DNA from: Marinobacter aromaticivorans | GTDB taxonomy: Bacteria; Pseudomonadota; Gammaproteobacteria; Pseudomonadales; Oleiphilaceae | DNA length: 64,000 nt | NCBI RefSeq assembly: GCF_002806975.1 | Contig: NZ_NIHD01000006.1 | Span: 1-64,000 of the forward strand | Direction of reading: 5' to 3' | Shown: piece after piece, positions 24,834 to 35,270 of the stretch | Numbering within the stretch: the first letter of the stretch is position 1 | Layout: every line of letters starts with the position of its first letter | Position numbers and translations under genes: made by a program | Notes under the pieces: model-generated | The model's database searches: none | The model's input: only the letters and a program-made list of their open reading frames with translations | What the model was told of the DNA's origin: nothing

Positions 24834-26471
24834 TCAGGCCTCGGAATGCTTGATCCTGGGCACGTATCGCCCGGGCGCCAGGATGGAATTTGGGTCGATT
24901 GCAGCTTTCAGTTGGCTGGCCAGCCTTGAACATCTGGCTTCACTGGAAGTCAGGGTGTCCATTGCGTCTATGTTGAGGCGGTAGGGCAGGAAGCCTTCCT
25001 TTTGCCCTGCATCAAACAGTGCGCGATAACATTGGTTAGCCCTTGCTGTCGCTTCCGCGCTACTGCGGTCAAAGAGCAGGGGAACGGTAGAATCGAAGCA
25101 GCGATCGTTTACTGTTGTCAGTGTAATGAGCGGATTGACGCCGTACTGGGGGCAAATTTCTTCAATCATATTGATATAGCGGCGAACGTCCTTGCCCCGT
25201 ATCGGAACCAGCGGCGCGAACCATATGAGCCCACAGCCATCCCGTGCGGGGTTTTTGAACTGCCCGGGTGGTGGCAGGGCTCCTGAGCGCCAATATGCCA
25301 GCGCCAGCGCGACATCGTTGGGCGTGCCGTGCATGATTTCCAGTGCGCCGGAGAGCGTGTCCGCCATGCCCTTGACCCGTGTCGCCAGCCCGCCGGGAAG
25401 AACGCGGGCAATCTTCCGGGCCATATCTACTTTACGCCGGTTGATAAAAACGAGACGGTCTGTTGCCGGGCCGAGAATCCGCCTTAGCGTGCGTCGCGCT
25501 GCTCGGGCTACCTCCTTTGAGGCATAAATCGCTCCGACCCCGCTCCACGCTGCAACACCATGGCTGGCGGCAAGACGTTCAACTTCATGGGCTGGCAGAA
25601 CACCGTCAACGGCCCTGTCGGCAGGGAAGGGTGACATCATGGAGAGCATACGCTGGCTGTTGAGCAGATTAATTGCCACAACCGAACCGCCGAGTGCCTG
25701 CAACGCCGCCCTGACAGCAGGTACCAGGGTTTCGAGCATGGCGTCGTCTTTTGTGGAAAAGAAAAATGCAGTCACGGTGTCGGGAACTGGTGCCAGGGCG
25801 ATGGTGATCTTTACAACCACGCCAAAATTACCTTGGCTGAACAAGCCGTCGAGGTAAGGGCCCACACCCCATTTGAAAAGTCCATCGATTTCTGCGCCAC
25901 CAAGTTCGCTGAGCGGGGTCCGGTAAAGGGTGCCGTCTGGCAAGATCGCTTCTATCTTTGTCACCGCCGCAAAATGGTCAGTAACCGGCGTGATGCCGTA
26001 ACCCCGTTCAAGTGCATTACCAAGAATGCTGCAGGTGGGGCCGGCGCCGGTTACGGGAACAAGGTAATCACCATCATGCTGATCGAGAAACTCTCTCAGG
26101 GCGCCTTGGGTAACTCCAGGTTCGACCGTGATAACGCCCATTTCGGGATCAAAATCGGTAATCCGGTCAAGCCGGCCAAGATCCAGGATAACGCAGTCAT
26201 TTTCAACAGGGTTGGCACTGCCATAACCCCAATTATTGCCTGTACTCACGGGGTAGACGGCAATCTGCCACTGTTGCGCCACCTGAAGAACCTCTGCAAC
26301 CTGCTGCTGGTTCGCTGGGCGGAGCACGGCAGGAATAGAGCGTTTTGTACCGATTGTCGAGGCGGCAAAATCTGCTGCAGCACTAGCGGCTAAGACTCCG
26401 GACTCACCCAGGATAGCGACCCATTCGGCGATTGCGGACTCGATAGAGGTGCTTTTCACTGGCGCTTCCAC
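24834..26471 (-). CDS. FAD-binding oxidoreductase (PCMH/VAO type)
   Basis: The 545-residue flavoprotein has the PCMH FAD domain: VYPVSTGNNWGYGSANP, VILDLGRLDRI, GVITVEPGVTQGALREFL and VPVTGAGPTCSILGNALERG near residues 75-170. The C-terminal cap ends in DPNSILAPGRYVP, as in vanillyl-alcohol-oxidase-like enzymes. No His or Cys that would attach FAD covalently could be assigned with confidence. Such enzymes oxidise alcohols or hydroxy acids. Adjacency to the exosortase-associated acyltransferase suggests that the two make a small molecule linked to the PEP-CTERM system, which is inference. Confidence 0.78.
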   Translation of the reverse strand: MEAPVKSTSIESAIAEWVAILGESGVLAASAAADFAASTIGTKRSIPAVLRPANQQQVAEVLQVAQQWQIAVYPVSTGNNWGYGSANPVENDCVILDLGRLDRITDFDPEMGVITVEPGVTQGALREFLDQHDGDYLVPVTGAGPTCSILGNALERGYGITPVTDHFAAVTKIEAILPDGTLYRTPLSELGGAEIDGLFKWGVGPYLDGLFSQGNFGVVVKITIALAPVPDTVTAFFFSTKDDAMLETLVPAVRAALQALGGSVVAINLLNSQRMLSMMSPFPADRAVDGVLPAHEVERLAASHGVAAWSGVGAIYASKEVARAARRTLRRILGPATDRLVFINRRKVDMARKIARVLPGGLATRVKGMADTLSGALEIMHGTPNDVALALAYWRSGALPPPGQFKNPARDGCGLIWFAPLVPIRGKDVRRYINMIEEICPQYGVNPLITLTTVNDRCFDSTVPLLFDRSSAEATARANQCYRALFDAGQKEGFLPYRLNIDAMDTLTSSEARCSRLASQLKAAIDPNSILAPGRYVPRIKHSEA

Positions 26472-26793
26472 GGTTTATCGATGCCTTTTATTAAGGCTTT
26501 ATGAACGTTTTGTGATGAGCTGTTCATCATTTGAGCGAAATTATAGTGGAGATGGGTTTGACAAAATATGTCGTTTTGTTCGCGTTACTATGAGTGGTTT
26601 ACCCTGAATAATTCTGGAGAAACATGCAGTTAGGATAGATTTTGGGAAATACAGAGGGGGGTAATTTTGTTAAATAATGTTAATTGGGGTCGGTTCTACT
26701 GCCTGAAACCGTCAGATGTGCCCACAAAAAAGGCCTGAAAGGTATGCCCCTCAGGCCTTTGTTTCGTAGCCACTCTCGCGTTAATGTGACCGT
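26472..26793. other. Intergenic region with oxidoreductase promoter and prsT terminator
   Basis: No gene is seen here. On the minus strand a perfect TATAAT lies at 26545-26540, about 70 bases before the oxidoreductase start, without a well-spaced -35. An inverted repeat ACAAAA-N7-TTTTGT at 26561-26579 overlaps where the -35 would be and could be an operator. The right end carries the prsT terminator. Confidence 0.45.
26725..26760 (-). terminator. Rho-independent terminator of prsT operon
   Basis: The arms AAAGGCCTGA and TCAGGCCTTT pair around a 12-base loop, and the minus-strand transcript continues into a run of six U residues. It lies 34 bases beyond the prsT stop codon, in the right orientation to end the prsK-prsR-prsT transcript. 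Confidence 0.85.
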
Positions 26794-29430
26794 TTACATC
26801 GCCTTTCTGACTGCCTCGAGATGTTCAGCTATTTCGTTATTATCCGGTGCAAGAGCCAGGGCCTTTTCTATGGCTGTTTTGGCTTCTGCGTGCATCCCGC
26901 TCAGATGGAGAACCCATCCGTAGGTGTCCAGAACGGCGGGGTTGTTGGGTGCCAGTTCGCTCGCCTGTTCCGCGAGTTTCAGCGCGCGGTCGGAGTTCTT
27001 CTCGCGCAGCACCCAGGCCAGATTGTTCAATGCGGCAATATTATTCGGCTGCCTTGCGAGAACTTGCTCGTAATGCTCTGCTGCAGCGGTTTCCTGGTTG
27101 TCGGCCATTAGCCAGTCGGCTCTCGCCAGGTGCGCTGCGAGGTTTTGCGGGGCTTCGTTAAGCCAGCGTTCTGTCAGGCCTCCCACTGAGCCAGGTGCTT
27201 CCGCTTTTGCCAACTGGATTAGTGTGGGCACCAGTTGTATGTTGTCAGTGGCCTGCCATTTTTCAGAAAGAAAGTCGTAAGCTGCTTTCGGACCTTTTTG
27301 TTGGTTTAGCAGCTTCGCCCGGGTAAGCACGGTTGCTGTGGCTTCCCCATGATTTTTTTCCACAGCGTCAAGGGCTGACAGAGCCTCGTCTATCTTGCCT
27401 TCTGCCTGCGCAATTCCCACTGGCAAGAGTGCAAACCCAAGGTTTTCGGGTTCAAGAGTAATGGCTTCGGCTGCTATGGCGCGGGCAGAAGACCAGTTTT
27501 TGTTGTCCACCGCGGCTTTCGCTTCAGCCAGCAGTAATTGGCCATAGGCACGTTTAACGGTTGCAGAGTCGGTGTCTGTCCATCGGGAAAGCGTCTCTCT
27601 GGCCTCGACAAGTTCGCCCTGCGTTATCGCGACCAATGCGATGAGCGTGTCGGTATTCATTTTCAGTTCCGGGTGCTCTTCGGAAACACTCGCCAGCCAG
27701 TTTCGGGCCTCAGCTACGGTATGGTCTTGCATGTAAATCTGGCCGGCTTGCTGCAGCGGACGTATCGAATCCGGGTTAAGTGTGGCTGCATCTACCAGCA
27801 GGTTAACGGCCTCTTCCCGTTGGCCCGATTGCGCATAGAGGGCGGCCAGTGCAACCTTGGGCGCCTGAAGCTCAGGGCTTTCCTTAACCAGTTTTTCCAG
27901 GCGCGTTCTGGCTGCGTCGGGGTTTCCCAGCTGAGTATCTGCAAGGCTTGCCAACAAAATCGCCCGAGGCTGGTCGCCGTAGCCGTTAAGCAGGGAGTCG
28001 CGTATCTCGCCGGCTTCCTGTTTTTCACCCTGCTGGATAAGCACGTTCAGATAGGTGCTGGTGGTGGCCCAGTCCGCAGGGTTGGTAGTGAAGGCCATGC
28101 GCAGTTGCCCGAGCGCCTGATCGGGTTTGTTGTTTTGCAGGTAGTGTCTTGCGAGTGCAAGCCTGAATCGCACGCGTTCAGGTTCATTGCTGATGGCTTT
28201 GCTGAGACTGGCAACGCCGTCACTCTCGCGCCCGGGAAGGCTGAGTGCCAGAATGCCGTGCATGGCGAGGAGTTCGTTGTCGTTGGGGCGGGCTTTTATG
28301 GCCCGGTCCAGGGTTTTCAGGGCGGCCTCCCGGTCTCCGGTATCTATCTGGACCATTGTGGCGGCCCTGATAAACTGGGTCGGCGTTGTTTCCGGGTCCA
28401 GGTTTTCGGTGAGCAACTGAGCCCCTTCCTCCAGCTCGCCGGTACCGGCAGAAACTGCTCCCAGAAGCATGGCCATCTGTTCGTTTTCCGGGTCCAGCTT
28501 GAGGGCGTCACGCAGGATCGTTTTCGCTTCTTCAAAATTGCCGTCTTTAATAGCGGCAATAGCGGCCTGGCCTTGTTCCCGTGCGTCGCTGTTCTGGTTT
28601 TCTGCCAGAATCCGATTGTATATCTGGGCGTCGGTCATCTGCCCTTTCTCAGTGAGAACCTTAGAAAGCGTGCTTAGCACATTGCGACGTATGGGCAGGA
28701 ATATATCGGATGTCGGGATCAAGCCTACAGCATCTGTTAAGGTGTTCGAGGCCTGGTCCAGTTGGTTCAGCCGGTAGTGGGCCAGGCCTTTCAAGTAGAG
28801 AACTTCCGGGGCTGGTTGGTTTTTTGCAAGCCATTCATCGGCAGTTTCTGTGGCCTGTGCATTTCTTCCGAGATTGATCTGCGCCAGGAGAATACCTTCT
28901 ACTGCTCTGATATTTTCAGGGTTACTGGTTAGCAACTCGTTATAAAGCGCTAGGGCTTCGGATGCTTCTCCGGATTTGCGCAGGGCTTCCGCACGGATCA
29001 GCGCGGCTTCCAGTTGGTCTTCTGGCGAATCCGGAGACTGCAATGCAAGGGTTTCAGTTGCGGAAAGGTGCTTGCCTTGTTCAACATAAGCGCGGGCGAG
29101 GGTGAGGCCTACTGCTTCCGGCTGCTCTTGCATCCAGGGCTCAAGCAGTTCAGCGGCTTCTTTCGCGGCGCCTACCTGAAGGTACAGGTCTGCCAGACGC
29201 ACGATGTGTTCTACGTTGTCTGGATCTTTCTGGATGGCATTTTTGATTTCCAGCAGGGCAGAGCGAAACTGCCCCTGTTCGGAGTATGTTTCGGCCCGGG
29301 AAAGATGAGACAGCGCCTCGGACGAATCCGGGTTGTTGTTGCAGCCCGTGAACAAGGGGAACACAAGCAACAGGCTGCTTGCCAGTACGAGCCCGGGAAG
29401 TGACTTCAATGTGGTTTTTCTTGTCATCAT
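26794..29430 (-). CDS. prsT: PEP-CTERM system TPR lipoprotein PrsT
   Basis: The 878-residue protein has a lipoprotein signal (VLASSLLLVFPLFTGC, lipid Cys at residue 30 or 29 depending on which of two initial Met codons is used). Tandem tetratricopeptide repeats fill the rest, with many copies of a pattern such as A-x-x-YxxxL-x-x-xPxN. Length and composition fit PrsT, the TPR component co-occurring with PrsK and PrsR in exosortase genomes. It is presumably anchored in the periplasmic leaflet and acts as a scaffold in export or assembly of the polysaccharide or PEP-CTERM matrix. It follows prsR with a 50-base gap. Confidence 0.85.
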   Translation of the reverse strand: MMTRKTTLKSLPGLVLASSLLLVFPLFTGCNNNPDSSEALSHLSRAETYSEQGQFRSALLEIKNAIQKDPDNVEHIVRLADLYLQVGAAKEAAELLEPWMQEQPEAVGLTLARAYVEQGKHLSATETLALQSPDSPEDQLEAALIRAEALRKSGEASEALALYNELLTSNPENIRAVEGILLAQINLGRNAQATETADEWLAKNQPAPEVLYLKGLAHYRLNQLDQASNTLTDAVGLIPTSDIFLPIRRNVLSTLSKVLTEKGQMTDAQIYNRILAENQNSDAREQGQAAIAAIKDGNFEEAKTILRDALKLDPENEQMAMLLGAVSAGTGELEEGAQLLTENLDPETTPTQFIRAATMVQIDTGDREAALKTLDRAIKARPNDNELLAMHGILALSLPGRESDGVASLSKAISNEPERVRFRLALARHYLQNNKPDQALGQLRMAFTTNPADWATTSTYLNVLIQQGEKQEAGEIRDSLLNGYGDQPRAILLASLADTQLGNPDAARTRLEKLVKESPELQAPKVALAALYAQSGQREEAVNLLVDAATLNPDSIRPLQQAGQIYMQDHTVAEARNWLASVSEEHPELKMNTDTLIALVAITQGELVEARETLSRWTDTDSATVKRAYGQLLLAEAKAAVDNKNWSSARAIAAEAITLEPENLGFALLPVGIAQAEGKIDEALSALDAVEKNHGEATATVLTRAKLLNQQKGPKAAYDFLSEKWQATDNIQLVPTLIQLAKAEAPGSVGGLTERWLNEAPQNLAAHLARADWLMADNQETAAAEHYEQVLARQPNNIAALNNLAWVLREKNSDRALKLAEQASELAPNNPAVLDTYGWVLHLSGMHAEAKTAIEKALALAPDNNEIAEHLEAVRKAM

Positions 29431-29481
29431 GTAAATCTGCTCCTTGAGCCGTTCGCTGCAGCCGCGTGCCCGGAAGTCACG

Positions 29482-30888
<1,407 letters not shown>

Positions 30889-30957
30889 TACCCCTGATTC
30901 TTAACTGAACATTGACACTTTGCAATGGTCGATTGAATTGTTACGGATAATTGTCGG

Positions 30958-32997
30958 TTAATTGACGAACCCTTGCCTATTGACAGTCTCAGAAACAGAG
31001 CGCTTTTCTTCATTCATCAGCGGAATCCGAATGGAAAAGCAGGAGCCTATGCCCATGCCTGTCAGGCCTTTTGTGCTTTCGAACGGTTTGAACAGCTGGT
31101 TGCTGATAAAATCCTCGTTCATGCCGCTTCCGGTATCCTGGATAAAGAGCACGACATTTCCTTTGGCAATTTTGAGAGATAGAGTGATTTCTCCGTTGGG
31201 GGGCGTTGCATCCTGTGCGTTCTGGATCAGGTGGCCCAGAACACTTCGCAATTGTTCTGAATCAGCTTTAACCATGATTGGCGGCGGATTGCCTTCCAGC
31301 CTGGGTAATGGAAGCTGTCGGCTATAATGCCCCAGCAGGCTGGATACAAGGCGGGTCAGGTCCAGTACTTTAGAGTCATTATCGGTTTCTTCCGCTGGTT
31401 TGCGAATGTGTTCCACAAGATTGGTCATCTTGCTGACGGCATGCTCTGTGGTTTTGATCATGTCTTCGATAAAAGCGGGGTTGTTCCGGTGTTTCTGGGC
31501 GTTGTTCACCAGCAATGACAACTGGGCGATCACGGTTTTCAGATCGTGCACCATGAATGCGGAGGCTTTGCTTACGGCCTCGAACTGCATTGCTCTTGAT
31601 AGCCGGTTTTGTGCATCCGCTTGCGCGAGCAGGTTACAGGTTTGGCGAGCCACTACTTTGATCAGATCGAAGTTCTCCCAGTTCAGGTCCACCCGGGCGT
31701 AGGGGCGGCCTATCATTGCGATACCGTATAATTGGTTGCCCAGATACAGCGGAATGACAAGCCAGGCGTCCGGCGTTTCGGTGATGGCATCCGGGATCTC
31801 CAGCAGGTTGTAACTCACCGGGTCTGCCCGGTATTCATCCAGATTCAGGATCCATTCTTTATCCGAAAAAAAACGCACCAGGTCAGAGTCTTCATCAATG
31901 ACGGTGTGTCTGGGGATAGCGAGGTTGGCGGAATCCTTGAGGGTGTAGGGCCCCTGTTCGCTCTTCAGCCAGATGGCGCCGGCGTTGCTTTCAACCAGGC
32001 CTGCAAGAATCCGGATTACCCGTCGGGAAAGAGGTGGCTCATCGCTCAGATCTGACAGCTCTGTGGTCATTTTCAGCCATTCATCTCGATAATCGTACTT
32101 GTAATCGAAAAAGTTCTGGCTGATAAGAACCATCAGCCTGGCCCGCAAGCGCCGGGAAAGCACGAGTGTTGTCAGGAACACCAGGGCTACGACTGACAAT
32201 AATACCTGCAGAGCCTCGCCCCAGTTGCCCCCGAGAATACGAACGTAGTAACCGCTAACTGCAAGAAGAAGCAGGTAAATGCCGGCCAGAACCAGTGTGC
32301 CGGCATGAAAGACCGCGGACCGGGAGAGCTGAAAGTCAATGGGTTGTTTGCGGGTGTTGACGACGTTTATGGCAAACAACGGCACCAGTGCTGCGTTTAC
32401 GAAACCCCTAACGTTCCAGAAGGAATCGGCGATCGCACCAAAGAGCAGCGCATCGGCGTACATGAAAAAATCAAACGCGAATATGGTGGCTGTGCCGATG
32501 CAAAGGTATTTTATGCTGGAGCGACCGAATGCGGGGGCGTTACGCCAGATCTGCTCAACCAGGGAGAGGCCCAGAAGTGACAGTGCAATCTGACCTATAA
32601 GCTTGGTTTTGCCATTCACCAGTGACAGGCCAAAGAAAAATTCCAGGCTGCCAAGGGTTAGCAAGGCAACAAGCAGGACGACCGTTGCGATTCCAAGGAA
32701 CTTCTTGATTTGCCCGCTCAGGCGTCCATGCCGGAATGTGTCCCGCAGCATGGCGAACAGAAGGAGAATCCATGCAGTATTACGGAGCAACTCCAGCAGA
32801 TAACGGGTAAAAAATCCGGGTTGGCCCCAGAGGCTCTGGCTAACGAGGACAGCCGCCCACAGAGTGGTGACGAGTGCCGCCAGGAACAGCGTCCGGTCTA
32901 TGTCACGCCTTAAATAGCGAGTGCCCACAAGCAACGCAAGTATTGCGAATACTACGGCGGCCGCGCCATGACTTATCACGCTCAGATCTGGAAGCAT
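30958..32997 (-). CDS. prsK: XrtA/PEP-CTERM system histidine kinase PrsK (ATPase domain shortened)
   Basis: The 679-residue sensor kinase begins with about eight hydrophobic segments (residues 5-290), followed by a GAF-like region. The dimerisation helix carries the phospho-accepting His in FMVHDLKTVIAQL, and an HATPase domain has an N box (HLIQNAQDAT) and DTGSGM. At the C-terminus PFESTKGLTGMGIG is joined directly to SCFSIRIP. Kinases of this family normally have about 25 residues between these segments (helix and strands after the G2 box, with GG and G-x-G). The reading frame is intact, so this appears to be an in-frame deletion. prsR lies 70 bases downstream. The effect on activity is unknown. 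Confidence 0.85.
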   Translation of the reverse strand: MLPDLSVISHGAAAVVFAILALLVGTRYLRRDIDRTLFLAALVTTLWAAVLVSQSLWGQPGFFTRYLLELLRNTAWILLLFAMLRDTFRHGRLSGQIKKFLGIATVVLLVALLTLGSLEFFFGLSLVNGKTKLIGQIALSLLGLSLVEQIWRNAPAFGRSSIKYLCIGTATIFAFDFFMYADALLFGAIADSFWNVRGFVNAALVPLFAINVVNTRKQPIDFQLSRSAVFHAGTLVLAGIYLLLLAVSGYYVRILGGNWGEALQVLLSVVALVFLTTLVLSRRLRARLMVLISQNFFDYKYDYRDEWLKMTTELSDLSDEPPLSRRVIRILAGLVESNAGAIWLKSEQGPYTLKDSANLAIPRHTVIDEDSDLVRFFSDKEWILNLDEYRADPVSYNLLEIPDAITETPDAWLVIPLYLGNQLYGIAMIGRPYARVDLNWENFDLIKVVARQTCNLLAQADAQNRLSRAMQFEAVSKASAFMVHDLKTVIAQLSLLVNNAQKHRNNPAFIEDMIKTTEHAVSKMTNLVEHIRKPAEETDNDSKVLDLTRLVSSLLGHYSRQLPLPRLEGNPPPIMVKADSEQLRSVLGHLIQNAQDATPPNGEITLSLKIAKGNVVLFIQDTGSGMNEDFISNQLFKPFESTKGLTGMGIGSCFSIRIPLMNEEKRSVSETVNRQGFVN

Positions 32998-33209
32998 GTA
33001 ATCTGCCTATTCCCTGGATAGATGTAGTTTGAGGTTGACGGCCCCTCTGTGCAACCCTGCCGGGCGCCACAACATCAGACCCTCCCGGGCCACCTGTATT
33101 TTGGTGGGATCTCATATGTCGATATTTCTTACAGTTGTGCTCGAGGTTGTCGGTTCTTTGATCGCGCTAGAGAGCGTATCTAGCTGAAAAATAGTAATTT
33201 CGTTCGGCA
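32998..33209. other. Divergent intergenic region between prsK and PEP-CTERM gene
   Basis: No gene is seen. The left part should contain the prsK promoter. A short inverted repeat CCACC ... GGTGG near 33089-33107 is present but has no T tract, so it is more likely a regulator site or incidental than a terminator. The right part is upstream of the sigma-54 promoter and is where an activator such as PrsR would be expected to bind. Confidence 0.35.
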
Positions 33210-33225
33210 TGGTTCGACTATTGCT
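33210..33225 (+). promoter_or_regulatory. Sigma-54 (-24/-12) promoter of second PEP-CTERM gene
   Basis: TGGTTCGACTATTGCT carries GG at 33211-33212 and GC at 33223-33224 with the required ten-base spacing. The -12 half TTGCT matches consensus exactly. It lies about 75 bases before the ATG at 33298, similar to the element ahead of the other PEP-CTERM gene. Confidence 0.72.
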
Positions 33226-33297
33226 ACACATGGGTACGTAAGACGGACGAAATAACTCCATGACAATGGCGCGAAAACTAAATAAAAGGAACTGGTT

Positions 33298-34014
33298 ATG
33301 AATACACCACTAAAGCTTTCTGGTGTTGTTTTACTCACGGGCGCCTTGTACGCCGGCAATGCGGCGGCGCTGCCCACGATTGATCTGGATTACCAGAATG
33401 CTACCTATGGTTTCAACTCCGGGACACTGGTGAACACCTCGCCCAGTAAAACCTATAACAACATTAATGCAGGAATGTTCAATTTCACGACCAGCAACCC
33501 GACCGGCACGTCACCGATTGCCTGGACCGGCGCGCTGGCAGCGTTTTGTATTGATCTCGATGTATTTCTGGATGAAAGCAACAGAACCTACGAACTGAAA
33601 ACAGCATCAAGTTACTTTGGCGATGCAAACCTCGTGTCTTCCATCAGCAAGCTTTACACAGGGTATGAAGGTAGTGTGAACGACAAGACTTCGTCGGCTG
33701 CGTTCCAGTTGGCCTTGTGGGAAGTAATCTACGAGAAGGGCGGCTCCTATGGAATGACTAACGGTAACTTCACGGCAACCGGTCCTTTCAACGGTTCACG
33801 CGCCGCTGCAGATACCATGCTTGCGGGCTTGGCCGGTCAGTCCGAGGGTTATGATATGTACGTTCTGGATGCGGTAACGATTAATGGGGAGAAGGATTCC
33901 CAGGATCTACTGCTTTTTAAGCCCAAGCCTCCGGTATCTGTGCCCGAGCCCGGCACTCTGGCGCTTCTGGGGTTAGGTCTGGCGGGGCTTGCAGTACGTC
34001 GTAAAAAAGCCTGA
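33298..34014 (+). CDS. PEP-CTERM protein with candidate thioester domain
   Basis: The 238-residue protein has a signal peptide ending near GNAAA (residues 20-24) and a C-terminal sorting signal SVPEPGTLALLGLGLAGLAV followed by RRKKA. The body contains AAFCID with Cys84 and, about 50 residues later, AAFQLALWEV with Gln137 and Trp141. This is the arrangement of thioester domains, in which a Cys and a Gln side chain form an internal thioester that can bond covalently to a target. That family is known from Gram-positive surface adhesins. No other Cys is present in the mature region, consistent with a reserved reactive Cys. Start follows AAAGGAA. A terminator lies 20 bases downstream. Confidence 0.82.
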   Translation: MNTPLKLSGVVLLTGALYAGNAAALPTIDLDYQNATYGFNSGTLVNTSPSKTYNNINAGMFNFTTSNPTGTSPIAWTGALAAFCIDLDVFLDESNRTYELKTASSYFGDANLVSSISKLYTGYEGSVNDKTSSAAFQLALWEVIYEKGGSYGMTNGNFTATGPFNGSRAAADTMLAGLAGQSEGYDMYVLDAVTINGEKDSQDLLLFKPKPPVSVPEPGTLALLGLGLAGLAVRRKKA

Positions 34015-34033
34015 CACAGTATAGCGGGCCGAG

Positions 34034-34059
34034 AAAGCCACCCGATGCGGTGGCTTTTT
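34034..34059 (+). terminator. Rho-independent terminator
   Basis: AAAGCCACC and GGTGGCTTT pair around a six-base loop and are followed by two more T residues. It ends transcription of the PEP-CTERM gene 20 bases after its stop codon; A residues before the left arm might also give weak activity against the converging mutarotase transcript. Confidence 0.85.
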
Positions 34060-34164
34060 CGTTGGCAGGCGGCGCCGTTACAAAGGCATTTTGTTGTCCC
34101 GGTAAAACCGGAATATTTCTTTCAGCGTCGGAATTATTCTGCAGCGGCCGTTCTGCAGCCGTTG

Positions 34165-35085
34165 TCAGCCACGCCCGATCAGAACACCCAGGGTGTGGCT
34201 TTGTCCCTCATTAAGCACGTAATAATCGCTTGCTGCATTGGCAGTTTCGACACACAGCATTGCCCGCCAGGCCGAATCCGGGAAGTCGCTCAGTTTTGCA
34301 GCCTTGTCGGGGCCCGGGTTCCAGACAACCGTGGAGTCACTGCCTACCGCTGTAAGCTTGCGGGTGATGCCGGGTGTAACAACAATCAGGGGTTCTCCGG
34401 ATTCGTAAATCCGGTCTATTTCTCCTTCGAAATAAACAGGGCCACTCTGGGTACAGTACTCCCAGTTTTTCAGGGTATCTATGTAGTGTGTGTAGCCAAG
34501 ACCCAGGACTCGCGAGCGTTCGATGTCGGCTGTTGGCAAGTAGGTGTGTAGAGCCTGGCTGAAGGCCAGGGGCTCATTACCCAGGTTGGTGGTGGTAAGT
34601 GCCAGCCGGCATCCGCGCACGGAAAAATTGAACGTAAGAAGCGCAAGGGCGCGACCGTTCCACACGTCGGCGAAGTCGTCGTTGGCATCCAGAGACAGGC
34701 AGATTTCCACCTCATGGGCACTCTCGCTCACATCCTCCAGTTTCCAGAGTGCTGTGCGTGCAAATCCGTGGGCATCCGGTGTTTTAATCCGTTTACGGAC
34801 TTCTGGCGCGTTGCGGGCCGGGTCGCCAAACCAGGGCCAGCAGATGGGAATGCCGCCGCGTATGGCCCGGCCAGGTTCAAACCGCGCAGAGGGGCTCAGC
34901 CAGAGCCAGTCCGGCTCATTCCTGGGAATAAACCGGGTAAGGTGAGCACCCTGCAGGAACAGTCTGGCTTCGAACAGCGGGTGATGTACTTCCAGCGCCT
35001 CCAGTTGCCCGATAGTTGTCCAGCGAGTAAAAGACCACTGCCCGGGCGAGAGAAATAACGGCGGTTTGTTGCTGCTTTCAGACAT
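34165..35085 (-). CDS. D-hexose-6-phosphate mutarotase (YeaD family)
   Basis: The 306-residue protein belongs to the aldose 1-epimerase-like family of YeaD/YMR099c. Visible markers are FLQGAHLTRFIP, FEPGRAIRGGIPICWPWFGDP, DAHGFARTALWKL, ALHTYLPTADIERSRVLGL and VVWNPGPDKAAKLSDFP. These enzymes interconvert alpha and beta anomers of glucose-6-phosphate in the cytosol. The catalytic His (in DAHGFAR) and the Arg of AIRGG are present. It stands alone between a PEP-CTERM gene and the 4.5S RNA gene, transcribed against both. Confidence 0.85.
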   Translation of the reverse strand: MSESSNKPPLFLSPGQWSFTRWTTIGQLEALEVHHPLFEARLFLQGAHLTRFIPRNEPDWLWLSPSARFEPGRAIRGGIPICWPWFGDPARNAPEVRKRIKTPDAHGFARTALWKLEDVSESAHEVEICLSLDANDDFADVWNGRALALLTFNFSVRGCRLALTTTNLGNEPLAFSQALHTYLPTADIERSRVLGLGYTHYIDTLKNWEYCTQSGPVYFEGEIDRIYESGEPLIVVTPGITRKLTAVGSDSTVVWNPGPDKAAKLSDFPDSAWRAMLCVETANAASDYYVLNEGQSHTLGVLIGRG

Positions 35086-35201
35086 AATCAGGTTCTGGGC
35101 TCAGGTGAATCCGCTTTCATTGTTAGAGTAAATTAAAAGTGCACCGGGGGCGACATCTGCTCCGGAATAATGTGTTTTGGTGCGCGTGCGCGGATTTGCC
35201 G

Positions 35202-35230
35202 TTGTAGTCCGCAAACCCTTTTGCTACTAT
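35202..35230 (+). promoter_or_regulatory. Sigma-70 promoter of the 4.5S RNA gene
   Basis: TTGTAG (-35, 35202-35207) and TACTAT (-10, 35225-35230) are separated by 17 bases. A GC-rich discriminator (TCGCGCC) follows, as typical for growth-rate controlled stable RNA genes. The expected start near 35237 leaves a short 5' leader of about 34 bases before the mature RNA. Confidence 0.6.
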
Positions 35231-35270
35231 TCGCGCCGCTTTCAGGGATTATATACTGAAACGTCGTTAT

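Noticed and set aside
27538-28677. 379-codon plus-strand frame antisense to prsT
   Set aside because: It mirrors the regular codon pattern of a GC-rich TPR gene, has Cys/Gly/Val-rich composition without domains, and no ribosome binding site.
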